Positions 49,186 to 57,647 of a stretch of 64,000 nt of DNA are shown here, piece after piece. A program made the translations under genes and the position numbers. Position 1 is the stretch's first letter, and each line of letters begins with the position of its first letter. Source of the DNA: JBBDWK01 sp040902885 (GTDB lineage: Bacteria > Acidobacteriota > Terriglobia > Bryobacterales > Bryobacteraceae); assembly GCA_040902885.1 (NCBI GenBank), contig JBBDWK010000095.1, positions 1 through 64,000 on the forward strand, in the 5' to 3' direction. The notes under the pieces are model-generated. The model saw nothing but the letters and a program-made list of their open reading frames with translations. It was not told the DNA's origin and did not search any database.

Positions 49186-50496
49186 GTGAAACCATTACTC
49201 TCCACTCTGCTTGCATTCATTCCTTTCTGCCTCGCGGCCGATCCCGGCCAGTGGCCGAAGTGGCGCGGTCCTAACGACGACGGGATGGCGCTCGGCGATG
49301 CGCCGCTCCGCTGGAGCGATACCGAGAACATCCGGTGGAAGCTTCACATTCCCGGCCGCGGGCATTCCTCGCCAGTGCTGTGGGGAGACAAAATTTTCCT
49401 CACAACGGCCATCCCCACGGAGGAGAAGCCCCAGCAGCAGTCGGCGGCCGGGGGCCGCAAAGGGTTCGGGGGCGGAGACACGGGACCGCAGCCGGAACAT
49501 CGCTTGGAACTCATTTGCATCGACAAGAAGACCGGCAAGGTCCTATGGCAGCGCACCGCCAAAACGACCAGGCCGCACGAGGGCTACCACCGAACCTATG
49601 GCAGCTTCGCCTCCAACTCGCCCGTGACCGACGGAAAGCACATCTTCGCCTTCTTCGGATCGCGCGGGATCTATTGCTACGACCTCGATGGCAAATTGAT
49701 CTGGGAGAAAGACCTCGGCGTACAGATGCGCACGCGCCTGCAGTTCGGGGAAGGCACGGCGGCGGTGCTGCATGAGAACACCCTGATTCTGTCCTTCGAT
49801 CACGAGGGCGATTCGTTTATCGCCGCCCTCGACAAGAATTCGGGCAAAGAGCTTTGGAGAGCCGGCCGCGACGAGGCCAGCGCGTGGGCCGCGCCGCTGG
49901 TGGTGGACCACGCGGGGCGCAAGCAGGCGGTTGTCAGCGCGACCAACAGAGTCCGCAGCTACGATGTCAAAACCGGCAAGGTGATCTGGGAATGCGGCGG
50001 ATTGGGAGGGAACGTGATTCCCGCGCCGGTGGTCCAGGACGGCGTCGTATACGTGATGAGCGGCTTTCGCAATCCCAACCAGATGGCGATCCGCTTGGGC
50101 CGGGAAGGAGACCTTACCGGTACTGACGCGGTGGTCTGGAGCAACAACCGCGCCACCTCCTACAGCTCCTCTCCGGTGCTTCACGAAAACAAGCTCTACT
50201 TCCTCACCGATAACGGGATGATCAGTTGCTTCAACGCGCGCACCGGCCAGCCCTACTACCACCAGGTCCGGCTGCCGAAGCCATACACCTTCAAGTCCTC
50301 GCTCGTGGGCGCGAACGGGAAACTCTACATGGCCGCGGAAGACGGCGACGTAGTGGTTTTGAAAATGGGGGAGAAGTACGAAGTTCTGGCCACCAACACG
50401 CTGGCCGATCAGTTCTTCATCGCCACACCGGCCATCGCCGACGGAGAGATCTTCCTGCGCGGGCAGAATACGCTGTTCTGCATCTCCGGAAAGTAA
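49186..50496 (+). CDS. Secreted PQQ-like beta-propeller protein, second copy
   Basis: 436 residues from a GTG start with signal peptide LLSTLLAFIPFCLAADP. PKWRGPNDDGMALGDAPL gives the same WP-x-(F/W)RGPN opening as the gene at 2387. Blades carry DKKTGKVLWQRTAKTT, YCYDLDGKLIWEKDLG, DKNSGKELWRAGRDE, DVKTGKVIWECGG. A Gly-rich insertion (about residues 80-105) is present. No PQQ-dehydrogenase catalytic motif. The role is probably as an extracytoplasmic scaffold or sensor; not an established enzyme. Confidence 0.87.
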   Translation: MKPLLSTLLAFIPFCLAADPGQWPKWRGPNDDGMALGDAPLRWSDTENIRWKLHIPGRGHSSPVLWGDKIFLTTAIPTEEKPQQQSAAGGRKGFGGGDTGPQPEHRLELICIDKKTGKVLWQRTAKTTRPHEGYHRTYGSFASNSPVTDGKHIFAFFGSRGIYCYDLDGKLIWEKDLGVQMRTRLQFGEGTAAVLHENTLILSFDHEGDSFIAALDKNSGKELWRAGRDEASAWAAPLVVDHAGRKQAVVSATNRVRSYDVKTGKVIWECGGLGGNVIPAPVVQDGVVYVMSGFRNPNQMAIRLGREGDLTGTDAVVWSNNRATSYSSSPVLHENKLYFLTDNGMISCFNARTGQPYYHQVRLPKPYTFKSSLVGANGKLYMAAEDGDVVVLKMGEKYEVLATNTLADQFFIATPAIADGEIFLRGQNTLFCISGK

Positions 50497-50511
50497 CTCA
50501 GCGGCGCGGGG

Positions 50512-51474
50512 TTAAAGCGGCACCGCGTTCTTCTCGACGTAGCTCTCCACTTCCGACTGGTCGGCCGGAATGTAGTGGAAGTACTCCGCGTAGTCGAGAC
50601 CGTGGGCCTGTCCGCGCGTACGGTCCCGCGCCAGGGCGAACTGCTTCGTGTATTGCCGGTTGGCGGTTTCGTCGTCGTTGCCCAGTAGGGCCAGCTTGCG
50701 TCCCTCCCCAGCCAGCTTTCGCCGCAGCCGCGCGCCAAGGTCCCCCGAGGGGCCCTGCGTAACATTGGCCATGTTGGCGTAAACCTTCCCGTCCATATAC
50801 GAGCTAATATCCACCACGCGGTTCACCAGTTGCGGCCCGCGCGCGAAATAGTATTTTTCCTTAGGCCCGTGCGCCGTTAGGCCGGCCTTAAAATGTTCCG
50901 GATAGTCCCACTCGGAGGCGGCCATCCAGCACGCCGATTCGACCGCCCTCGCGGTCACGTAGTGATCCGGATTGCGCTCATACAGAGCGGATGGATCGTA
51001 AACAAGGACCGTGTCCACTTTCATCATGCGGAAGAGAAAAATCAGCCGCGCGCGCATCTCCAGCAGAGGCCAGCCATCCATGTTGTGATTCGGATAGTTC
51101 AGGAAAAACGTCTCCTTCAGACCGAGGCGTTTGGCCATCTCCACCGTGTCGCGCTCGTTCTTGAGAACGATGTCGCCGATCGACGAGCCTTCCCCGGCCA
51201 TGGAATCGTTCGACAGGGTGATCAGAATTCCGGTGTAGCCCTCGTCGAGAAGCTTCAGCACCGTGCCGCCCGCGAAGATGGGAATGTCGTCGCAGTGCGG
51301 CTGGATCGCGGCCAGCACTTTGCCCTGGTGCGGCTTCCCGGATTGCTTGCGCTCCACCGTGACTTGCAAGCTGTAGGACGTGCTGCCGGTTCCTCCGGCC
51401 ACAGCTTCTTGCGGAGCCTGTGCCTGGGCGGCGCTGCCGCTCAAAAGCGTACCCATGAATGTTCTTCGTTCCAT
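50512..51474 (-). CDS. Secreted PIG-L family deacetylase-like protein
   Basis: 320 residues; ATG at 51474 with AAGGTGAG upstream and a twin-arginine-like start (MERRTFMGTLLSGSAAQAQ), so a longer frame to 51699 is rejected. The metal motif reads AAIQPHCDDIPIFAGGT (usual form HPDDE, here HCDD) and YERNPDHYVTARAVESACW supplies the later histidine (HPDH-type). The family deacetylates N-acetyl sugars or related compounds with Zn. The exported location and the adjacent CE15-like esterase suggest a cell-wall polysaccharide role. It is separated from the esterase stop by five bases. Confidence 0.85.
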   Translation of the reverse strand: MERRTFMGTLLSGSAAQAQAPQEAVAGGTGSTSYSLQVTVERKQSGKPHQGKVLAAIQPHCDDIPIFAGGTVLKLLDEGYTGILITLSNDSMAGEGSSIGDIVLKNERDTVEMAKRLGLKETFFLNYPNHNMDGWPLLEMRARLIFLFRMMKVDTVLVYDPSALYERNPDHYVTARAVESACWMAASEWDYPEHFKAGLTAHGPKEKYYFARGPQLVNRVVDISSYMDGKVYANMANVTQGPSGDLGARLRRKLAGEGRKLALLGNDDETANRQYTKQFALARDRTRGQAHGLDYAEYFHYIPADQSEVESYVEKNAVPL

Positions 51475-51479
51475 CTTGC

Positions 51480-52763
51480 TCACCTTTTTCGAAAATGCCT
51501 GTCGGCAAAGTCCATGTAGCGCTGCCAGTCGTATTCGGTCACGTCGTGCTTGCCTGAACGGATATGGTAGCCGATGGTCCCCATCACCGGCTGATGAATG
51601 CCGGGCATCTCTTCGACGCCGAGATCCTTTTCGCCGAGCAGCCGGTAGACGGGCCCGGCGTGGCGGGCCGATAGGAACTCGCCCCGCGGATCGGCCCATT
51701 TATCTTCCTCGGCGCTTGCGACATAGACGGGCCGGGGAGCGATCAGCGCGATGAGCATATGCTGATCCACCGGGAGGGCATCTTCATTATCGTTGTACCG
51801 ATTGAAGTTGTCGCAGAACCAGTGTGGGAACGAGGTGTTGATGCGCTGTACGGTTTCGCCGAACTTTCGCCGGCTCAGGGCGGCGCCGCCGCATCCCGAA
51901 TCGTTGGAGATCACCATGGCGAAGCGCTCGTCCCGCGCACCTGCCCACAACGAGGTCTTACCCAGTCGCGAATGCCCCATCACAGCCACGCGGCGGGCGT
52001 CGACGTCTTTGTCGGTCTCCAGATAATCCATCGCCCGGCTGAGTCCCCAGGCCCAAGCGGCAATGGAACCCCACTCATCGGCTGCGGGCTTGGTTTGTCC
52101 CGGCTTGTAGAAGAGCGGGTGTACGCCGTTCTGGAAACCGTCGTCGAAATCCGGATCGACATCCCCGTAATAAATTGTGGCCAGGCCATAACCGCGCGCC
52201 AGAATCTTTTCGATGGCCCATCGGCTTGCGCTCGCGCCCCGGGACTTTTCGCTAGCGCGGTTGTCCGCGATGCCCGCGGCCGGGTTGTTCCGCACCCACT
52301 GCTTGGAGACGGTAATGGCGGGGTCGGGATGAACCGTGTGATTGCCGCCAAAGTTCATGCCCAGGAATACCGGCACAGGACCTTTGGCATTGGCCGGAAG
52401 GTAGATGAGCACATCCATTTTCGGTCCGTTCTTCTTATCGGAGAAAAAGATAGATACTTCCTTCCGCACTGCCGTTCCAGCCAGCGCCTTCTTCTCAATG
52501 GAGGTCAACTCCGAGGACATGGCCTTCGGCTTGCCCGGGCTGCGGCCGTAGACGTGCGTTTCAAAAAGCTGCAAAATCTCCGGCCTGCGCCGCTTGCGCC
52601 AGGCGTCGGCCGAGGTCACGGGCTCGCCGTTCGCCATCATCAACGGATCGGGCAGCGTGTACTTCGGCACCTTGGCTTCATCGTAGTTCGCTTCGGGCCG
52701 TTGTCCGAAGGAGACGGGCATCAGGACAAGCACGGACAAGAAGAGCGGGACGGCGGTTTGCAT
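51480..52763 (-). CDS. Secreted carbohydrate esterase, CE15-like (glucuronoyl esterase)
   Basis: 427 residues. Signal peptide (PLFLSVLVLMPVSFGQ), then an alpha/beta hydrolase of the CE15 family: VPVFLGMNFGGNHTV, the nucleophile motif GHSRLGKTSLWAGARDERFA, SNDSGCGGAALSRRKFG and the C-terminal HDVTEYDWQRYMDFADRHF with the catalytic histidine in its neighbourhood (GIHQPVMGTIGYH). CE15 enzymes cut ester bonds between lignin and glucuronoxylan. It is the first gene of a leftward two-gene unit with the PIG-L gene. Confidence 0.88.
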   Translation of the reverse strand: MQTAVPLFLSVLVLMPVSFGQRPEANYDEAKVPKYTLPDPLMMANGEPVTSADAWRKRRRPEILQLFETHVYGRSPGKPKAMSSELTSIEKKALAGTAVRKEVSIFFSDKKNGPKMDVLIYLPANAKGPVPVFLGMNFGGNHTVHPDPAITVSKQWVRNNPAAGIADNRASEKSRGASASRWAIEKILARGYGLATIYYGDVDPDFDDGFQNGVHPLFYKPGQTKPAADEWGSIAAWAWGLSRAMDYLETDKDVDARRVAVMGHSRLGKTSLWAGARDERFAMVISNDSGCGGAALSRRKFGETVQRINTSFPHWFCDNFNRYNDNEDALPVDQHMLIALIAPRPVYVASAEEDKWADPRGEFLSARHAGPVYRLLGEKDLGVEEMPGIHQPVMGTIGYHIRSGKHDVTEYDWQRYMDFADRHFRKR

Positions 52764-52868
52764 AATCCACTAAGTTACAGGATTTCAGGGACTTTCGCCG
52801 GATCCGTTGCGCGACCCATCGAAACTTGACGAAAAACCGCTGTTTTCAGTCGAGGGCTGGCCTTTGGG

Positions 52869-52904
52869 GCGGACCCCCGGTCCGCGGCGGACGCCTCGTC
52901 CGCC
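52869..52904. repeat. Two back-to-back short hairpins
   Basis: GCGGAC-CCCCG-GTCCGC (52869-52885) is followed directly by GGCGGACG-CCT-CGTCCGCC (52886-52904). The two share the GCGGAC/GTCCGC core, so this looks like a small interspersed palindrome. It lies in the 52764-53181 gap, whose remaining parts hold the half REP-like repeat and the direct repeat; no gene is seen there. Confidence 0.6.
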
Positions 52905-53035
52905 TGCCCTTGGGGCCGCCTAACTTTCGGCCCAATTGAGGGCACACGCCCCGCGCCACCCTCCTGTCAAGCAATCAATCGCAGCCCGGAGCCTCGTCAA
53001 ACATGCTGAAAGCTGATTGCTGGAAGCTCCTTTCT

Positions 53036-53059
53036 GAGCCGCGACCGCGAGGGAGCGGT
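53036..53059. repeat. REP-like repeat, half copy
   Basis: GAGCCGCGACCGCGAGGGAG and the next four bases match the right arm of the palindromes at 18427 and 42246 over about 22 of 24 positions. The matching left arm is missing, so this is a broken copy near the left edge of the accessory island. Confidence 0.75.
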
Positions 53060-53093
53060 ACTGTCAATACCTTATTCCTCGCCAGCAGCCAGG

Positions 53094-53168
53094 AAACGAT
53101 AGTAGAATCGAAGCTGACTATGTGGGACCTCGGTCACAGTTATTGCGTTGTTTTGCTTGCCGTGACGG
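53094..53168 (+). repeat. Left direct repeat of the accessory island (copy of PEP-CTERM gene 5' end)
   Basis: 75 bases nearly identical (about 10 mismatches) and in the same orientation as 57648-57722. It includes the TAGAAT hexamer (53103-53108) and a start codon (ATG 53120) with the reading MWDLGHSYCVVLLAVTAML before an early stop. It is therefore a decayed or duplicated copy of the promoter and signal-peptide start of the PEP-CTERM gene. The Cas6-like gene begins 13 bases after its end. Confidence 0.8.
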
Positions 53169-53181
53169 CAATGCTGGCGCC

Positions 53182-54156
53182 TTGACGTTCGAATTTTATC
53201 GTCTCCGCTTTCATTTCCGCTCCGGGGGCACGCTCTTCTTTCCACCCTATAAGTCGGGCAATATCGTACGCGGCGCTTTCGGAGGCATTTTCCGGAGACT
53301 GGTTTGTGTCCCAAGTTGCCGTGACGCCAAGACGTGCGAGGTACGCACGACCTGCCCCTATGCAAAAGTGTTCGAGCCACAGTCAGCGCGCGGCGAGGGC
53401 CCGAGCGGTTTGGCGGATTGGCCGCGTCCGTTCGTGTTTCGTGCCGCCCACCTGGACGGTCTCACCATACGGCCCGCTGAGGATTTCCACTTCGACGTCC
53501 ACCTCTTCGACGTCAAGGATCCGGCTCTCGCCTATTTCGTACTGGCATTCGCGCAACTCGCGCGCGAAGGCTTGGGGCCGGGCACGGGCTGAATTGACAG
53601 CCGTGGAGCAACTGGACCTTAACGGGGCTCCGGTGGCGCGGGTTTTTGATGGCGAGCGATTCCGGATGACTGAACTGGCCGCGCCCAGCAGCGTAGATCT
53701 GAGCGCCGGGGCAGTGCGTGTAGGTCGGGTGTGCGTGCGGTTCGTGACGCTAACTGAACTGAAGAGTGGGCACCAGTTGGCCGAGCGTCCCGAGTTCGGG
53801 ATCCTGTTCGGCAGGTTGCGGGATCGGATCAGTATCTTGCGGTCCCTTTATGGCCCGGGTCCGCTCCAAGTCGATTTCCTCGCGATGGGTACGCGCGCCG
53901 CCGCAGTGCGGTTGATACGCTGCAAGTTGCAACGCACCGAGGTGGATCGCCTCTCCTCAAAAACAGGCCAGCGACACCCGCTGGGTGGATTCGTGGGCGA
54001 GGCAGAGTATCAGGGAGAGTTGGGGGAGTTCTGCCTTACTTGCGACTGGCAAAGTGGGTAGGGGTTGGCCGCCAGACCGTTTGGGGCAAGGGAGAAGCCG
54101 AGATCATAGACACCATAGACGTCATAGGCCAGTCGCTCAGTAGCCTAAAGATCTGA
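53182..54156 (+). pseudogene. Solitary Cas6-type endoribonuclease gene (RAMP family) with two frameshifts
   Basis: Translated in three segments it gives about 324 residues typical of the PF10040-type Cas6 (pre-crRNA processing RAMP). Segment 1, from TTG 53182: FEFYRLRFHFRSGGTLFFPP, GNIVRGAFGGIFRRLVC and the four-cysteine region C...C...C...CPYAKVFEP, RPFVFRA. It reaches a stop at 53592 after GLGPG. One base near 53584 appears to be extra; segment 2 (frame of 53306) continues RAELTAVEQLDLNGAPV and has LKSGHQLAERPEFGILFGRL, GQRHPLGGFVGEAEYQGELG. One base appears missing near 54022-54031. Segment 3 completes LPYLRLAKWVGVGRQTVWGKG to TGA 54154-54156. That last Gly-rich motif is the family hallmark. 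No CRISPR array, Cas1 or effector gene is in the window. Either a pseudogene or an artefact of two sequence errors. Confidence 0.85.
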
Positions 54157-54292
54157 AACAGCTATAATTGGACAGCTCGGCTCGTCTTGCTCGAGCGGCC
54201 GGCGCTCTGCCGAGTTCCACAATTCCCCATCATCGTTATGATATAGTTTCCGCCACGCTGTTGGATGTTGTGTTAGAGCAGGTGCTAAAGCA

Positions 54293-54664
54293 ATGACGAC
54301 GATCACTTGCCATCACTGTGGTGGACGAACGATGGACTCTTGTGCATCGTGCAGACAAGGCAACGAGCCTGGAATTTGCAAGGTTTGTGGCGGTGATGGA
54401 CAAATAACCCCTGTCAGCCCTTCAATCCGGTGTCCGCACTGTGGTGGTAGAGGTATGGACATCTGTGCTTCCTGCAGAGTCGTAACGTTACCTGGAATCT
54501 GTAAGGTTTGCCGAGGCTTCGGGGTGGTCAGCCCTGTAACGGGCGGAATAACCTGTCCCCACTGCGGCGGCCAGGGAGTTCATCCATGTGCCGAGTGCCG
54601 TGTTGGTAAGGAAGCAGGAATTTGTAAGGTTTGCAATGGTCTCAGAGTTAAGGTTCCAAGCTGA
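54293..54664 (+). CDS. Triple tandem zinc-ribbon protein (DnaJ-type CxxCxGxG-like)
   Basis: 123 residues made of three near-identical units of about 40 residues, each with CxxCGG, CASCR-type pair and GICKVC: (1) TCHHCGGRTMDSCASCRQGN, GICKVCGGDG; (2) RCPHCGGRGMDICASCRVV, GICKVCRGFG; (3) TCPHCGGQGVHPCAECRVG, GICKVCNGL. Six Cys per unit (18 total) suggest multiple zinc sites. The start has a plausible AGGTG ribosome site. Composition is less GC-rich than flanking genes, suggesting transfer. I do not recognise a named family; similarity to the DnaJ central zinc domain is limited to the motif. Confidence 0.75.
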   Translation: MTTITCHHCGGRTMDSCASCRQGNEPGICKVCGGDGQITPVSPSIRCPHCGGRGMDICASCRVVTLPGICKVCRGFGVVSPVTGGITCPHCGGQGVHPCAECRVGKEAGICKVCNGLRVKVPS

Positions 54665-54752
54665 GAGAGATGGTGGAACACTGGCGTAGATTCGGCTTGA
54701 GCTGTTCTTGGGAATAGCACGTTGAAGTTCGCTTTGTTGAAAGGAGCGCGCG

Positions 54753-55076
54753 ATGGCGGAGAAGAATGGCTGGTTCGTACGAGTGTGCACGAATCTTACA
54801 GAGGCGAGCGGAATAGATCTAGAGGTCGGCTTGGGTGGTCAGGCGAGCAGCCACCGGGCATGGCGACGTTGGAACAGCAACGACGACAGGGAGTTCGATT
54901 TCCCCGAAGATCTTCGGAATGTACAGGAAGTGTGGATCAGAGGCGTAGCTGTTCCGGAAGATCGGAACGTGCACATGTGCGTTTGCTTTCGCGATCATGT
55001 AACTCAGAAGATGGAGTTTGATCGAGCCGAGGAACACGAAACGAGTCAGACCGACTCTGACTCGTGTGGGTGCTGA
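54753..55076 (+). CDS. Small protein of unknown function, island gene
   Basis: 107 residues; ATG at 54753 with AAGGAG six bases upstream. It begins AEKNGWFVRVCTNLTEASGI, contains DFPEDLRNVQEVWIRGVAVP and ends in a cysteine-rich tail SDSCGC. No signal peptide, no motif I recognise. Located 88 bases after the zinc-ribbon gene and in the same orientation, so they may be one operon. The short CxC-type end could bind metal, but this is only a remark. Confidence 0.6.
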   Translation: MAEKNGWFVRVCTNLTEASGIDLEVGLGGQASSHRAWRRWNSNDDREFDFPEDLRNVQEVWIRGVAVPEDRNVHMCVCFRDHVTQKMEFDRAEEHETSQTDSDSCGC

Positions 55077-55232
55077 TTCCCTTGATCGCTCGCTCCCGCT
55101 GACACCGAACCTGCTCGGAATGAGGATAACGTAGACCCGTCGAGTCGCGAGAAAGAATCTGTATTTCGGTCAGCACGCTGCCAAGCAGAATCCGCAGGAG
55201 TGGACATTGAGCGCTTCAAAATAGGAATCGCG

Positions 55233-55472
55233 CTAGCGCTCCCAATCGGGCTGAGGCCAAGGAGGCACTGGTTCGATGCGAGGGGGTGTCTCGTGAGTAT
55301 AATCGCGTTTCCGATCGGGTTCTCTTCTCGGCTGGGGATCTGGACGTTCGGGACGTTCTGGTCGTTCGGGCCTCTCCGGTTCCCGGGGCGTCGGCCTATT
55401 CGCTGGGCCGAACCTAACCGCCGTCTGATCGAGAGAGATCCGAGGTTGCCACTGTGTTAGTTCCAACTGCAT
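55233..55472 (-). CDS. Proline- and arginine-rich small protein
   Basis: 79 residues with start at 55472 (GGAGG ten bases upstream). The middle is a PERPERPERPERPDPQP-type repeat followed by REPDRKRDYTHETPPRIEPV and ends PPWPQPDWER. It overlaps the 3' end of the 2TM protein gene by 59 bases in another frame, so it is probably translated from the same message. It is likely disordered. Low-complexity sequence limits confidence that it is expressed. Confidence 0.5.
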   Translation of the reverse strand: MQLELTQWQPRISLDQTAVRFGPANRPTPREPERPERPERPERPDPQPRREPDRKRDYTHETPPRIEPVPPWPQPDWER

Positions 55473-56031
55473 TCTTGGGAGGCCTCCAGTAACTTTCTGC
55501 CGGATGTTGTCTGTTGACTTCGCGCCAGCACCGGTCGTGCAACCCTGAGGCTGGCCGCTCATCCCCGTCTCGGCTGAAACTACGATGGCGCTCGCGTGCG
55601 GCGTCCAATAGCCTCAGTGAGTGACTCGTCAAACCACCTTGAGCCGCGATGTCGCCTACAGCGGCATTCAATTCGTGGTAGAGGTCCAGATAGGCCATGT
55701 GGAGCTTGCTGTACCGTTCGATGTCGTTGGACCACTGCAACACGGGCTTAACTATCGCAGCGACCGCCGACAGCAACGCCAGGGCTGACCAGACGTACAG
55801 AACAGGGGGTTCTTTGACCAACGTCAAACCGCTCAGCGAAGTCGAAGTACCAAGAGCCAATACGATCTCGAAGATCTTATTATTCCGCTTCATCGAAGCC
55901 AATCTGCAGGCATAATATTTATCGTTTAACAGGGCCGTTCGATGCAGATCATAGATTTGCCTCAGATGGCCAATAGTCTGATCTCGCGACAAACTCAACA
56001 AAGAATGTGAGTTCGCAGCGTGCATAGTCAC
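55414..56031 (-). CDS. Two-transmembrane protein, SLATT-like
   Basis: 205 residues from GTG 56031 (an ATG at 56025 is also possible). The N-terminal helix HLRQIYDLHRTALLNDKYYA leads to two hydrophobic segments (IFEIVLALGTSTSLSGLTL and LYVWSALALLSAVAAIVKPV), then a helical part (SNDIERYSKLHMAYLDLYHE, LNAAVGDIA). Size and order resemble the SLATT family, membrane effectors associated with nucleotide-signalling defence systems; this is a resemblance, not a proven match. No cGAS-like or SLOG partner is adjacent. TATAAT precedes the start by five bases. Confidence 0.6.
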   Translation of the reverse strand: MTMHAANSHSLLSLSRDQTIGHLRQIYDLHRTALLNDKYYACRLASMKRNNKIFEIVLALGTSTSLSGLTLVKEPPVLYVWSALALLSAVAAIVKPVLQWSNDIERYSKLHMAYLDLYHELNAAVGDIAAQGGLTSHSLRLLDAARERHRSFSRDGDERPASGLHDRCWREVNRQHPAESYWRPPKNAVGTNTVATSDLSRSDGG

Positions 56032-56159
56032 ACGACATTATACCTCCGCCCGATTATGCATCATTAGGGATCGCAGGACGGCGGCGACGACGATCAGGAG
56101 ACCAAACCCGAGAAGAACCAAATGCCGGAAGAACAACTTGCCAATGCCTAGGCGCATTC

Positions 56160-56437
56160 CGATGATGTCGATCAGTCATTCCGATCTGATGCCGATCAGA
56201 TCGGAGCGAAGCGACGCAGGGCTCTCGCTGTTCAAAGCGTTTGGACCAAGTGGAAACCGTGTTTATGCTGGTTCCGACCGTTTTGGCGACTTCAGCCTCG
56301 CCCCGGCCCTGTCTTCGCGCTCGGATCATCTTGCTGCGGTCACAGGTCCCGCTGGCTGGTGGTCGGAGAAACCACGCGCCGCCGGAGTTAGGACTGTTCT
56401 TCCGGGTAATCTCAACCGTGGAAACAGGATGCGCCAT
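56160..56437 (-). pseudogene. IS630-family transposase N-terminal remnant
   Basis: From MAHPVSTVEITRKNSPN the reading reaches a helix-turn-helix EAEVAKTVGTSINTVSTWSK RFE-type segment as in IS630 transposases (the MARPVS start and the TVSKWRKRF helix are family landmarks). After about 90 residues the match is lost; no DDE catalytic residues remain. It is a fragment in the right half of the island. Confidence 0.55.
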
Positions 56438-56850
56438 GGCCAAACATAGCACCGCTTCCCAATTATTACAAGTCATTTCGATACAGCACACTAGCACCCA
56501 TGGCCGCAGCTGCGAACACGAGCCAGCGGGAACATCGCAGCGCGGCAGGAGAGGCCATTCCCCGGTGAGACACGGCGCTGCAGGTCTCTGAGCCCAGTCC
56601 GCCAGCGGCGTGATCTTGGACCGGGTCGCATCCTCTATAGTGCCGCGCCAGCCGCTAGCCGAGGTCCAAAGCAGATGAACGCCCTGCTTTTTCCACGCAT
56701 TCGAATCATGACGTATGACGAAGTCATAGCATCGGCGCGCCAGGTGCCTAACAATCTAATGCAACGATAGATGGAAGTCATCTGGTGCATGCGGCAACAC
56801 TGGTGCATGCGGCAGAACCAGCTTCGCTGCCGACGGAAGTTGACGAGTAG

Positions 56851-57003
56851 CGCGTAGCCGAGCTGCTGCCCTCCACCCAATGCCTGGCGCTGTCGAAGGC
56901 GCTGCCGGACACCGTTGCTTGTCCGGAGTGCGGCGGGCGGATGATCCGAATCGAGACGCTGCGGGGCTATGGTTGGCCGGAGGAGCCGCCGGACACCTCA
57001 TGA
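56851..57003 (+). pseudogene. IS91-family transposase C-terminal remnant
   Basis: Fifty residues open from after a stop at 56848-56850, with the zinc-ribbon-like end CPECGGRMIRIETLRG and final PPDTS before TGA (57001-57003). CPxCGGRM and a terminal DTS are characteristic of IS91 Y2 transposases. The rest of the protein, including the Y2 tyrosines, is missing. No IS91 ends were recognised in the surrounding bases. Confidence 0.5.
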
Positions 57004-57647
57004 AGGCTCCGCTCTCTATCGGCCTCGCGCGCTGCCAGTCCGGCAACGGCGCGCGGAACTGCGTTCCCACCACGCAATCCGGGTCTCACGCGGATGCAGA
57101 GTACGGTTCCCGCCCGAGCTGGCAGCGCCAAAACGTCCGCCGGGCAGGCCAGTCGAGGGAACCCAAGCTGCTTTCGGAGCTTGTGCGTCGTACCCGGGCG
57201 ATTCAATCCCCATAAGTCAGCTGCACACGGCGGTTTAGTTCATCGCGCGGTTGCTTCGGCCGGCGGCCCGGCCCGTATCCTCTTCCCGCAACCTTGGTAC
57301 CCCGCCAGCCGAAGCAACCTTTTGCAGTGACTGCGCCTCCCCAAAAATATCTTCCGTCCCTGCAACCGCTTCCGCCTTTCGGCCCTCCGCCAGCCCCGCC
57401 CGGTTTCGTAATGTGGAATCGTATGCACGGATTCAACTTCCCGAAGAACGCACCGAACTGGATTCGCTCCGAGCCCACGGAAGGGCGGATAAAGCCTTAG
57501 CCGCGAGGGCGTTAGAGAATTTTGCCAAACAAAGCCAATTTGCGCCGCCGGCAGCGCGAAGCCGGACGAGGCCGCCGGCGCGGTCCATAATATTACCGGG
57601 TCACTTACCCCGTACTTCCAGTACTCTATCCCTCTTTGCCCGCCAAA
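57004..57647. other. Non-coding interval with transposon debris
   Basis: Open frames here are Pro/Arg-rich with no recognisable protein and are contradicted on the opposite strand. The left part probably belongs to the IS91-like remnant. I see no RNA gene, terminator or promoter beyond the direct repeat that follows. Confidence 0.4.

Noticed and set aside
53000..57240. CRISPR array near the Cas6 homologue
   Set aside because: No set of regularly spaced 25-40 base direct repeats was found by eye in this interval or elsewhere in the window.
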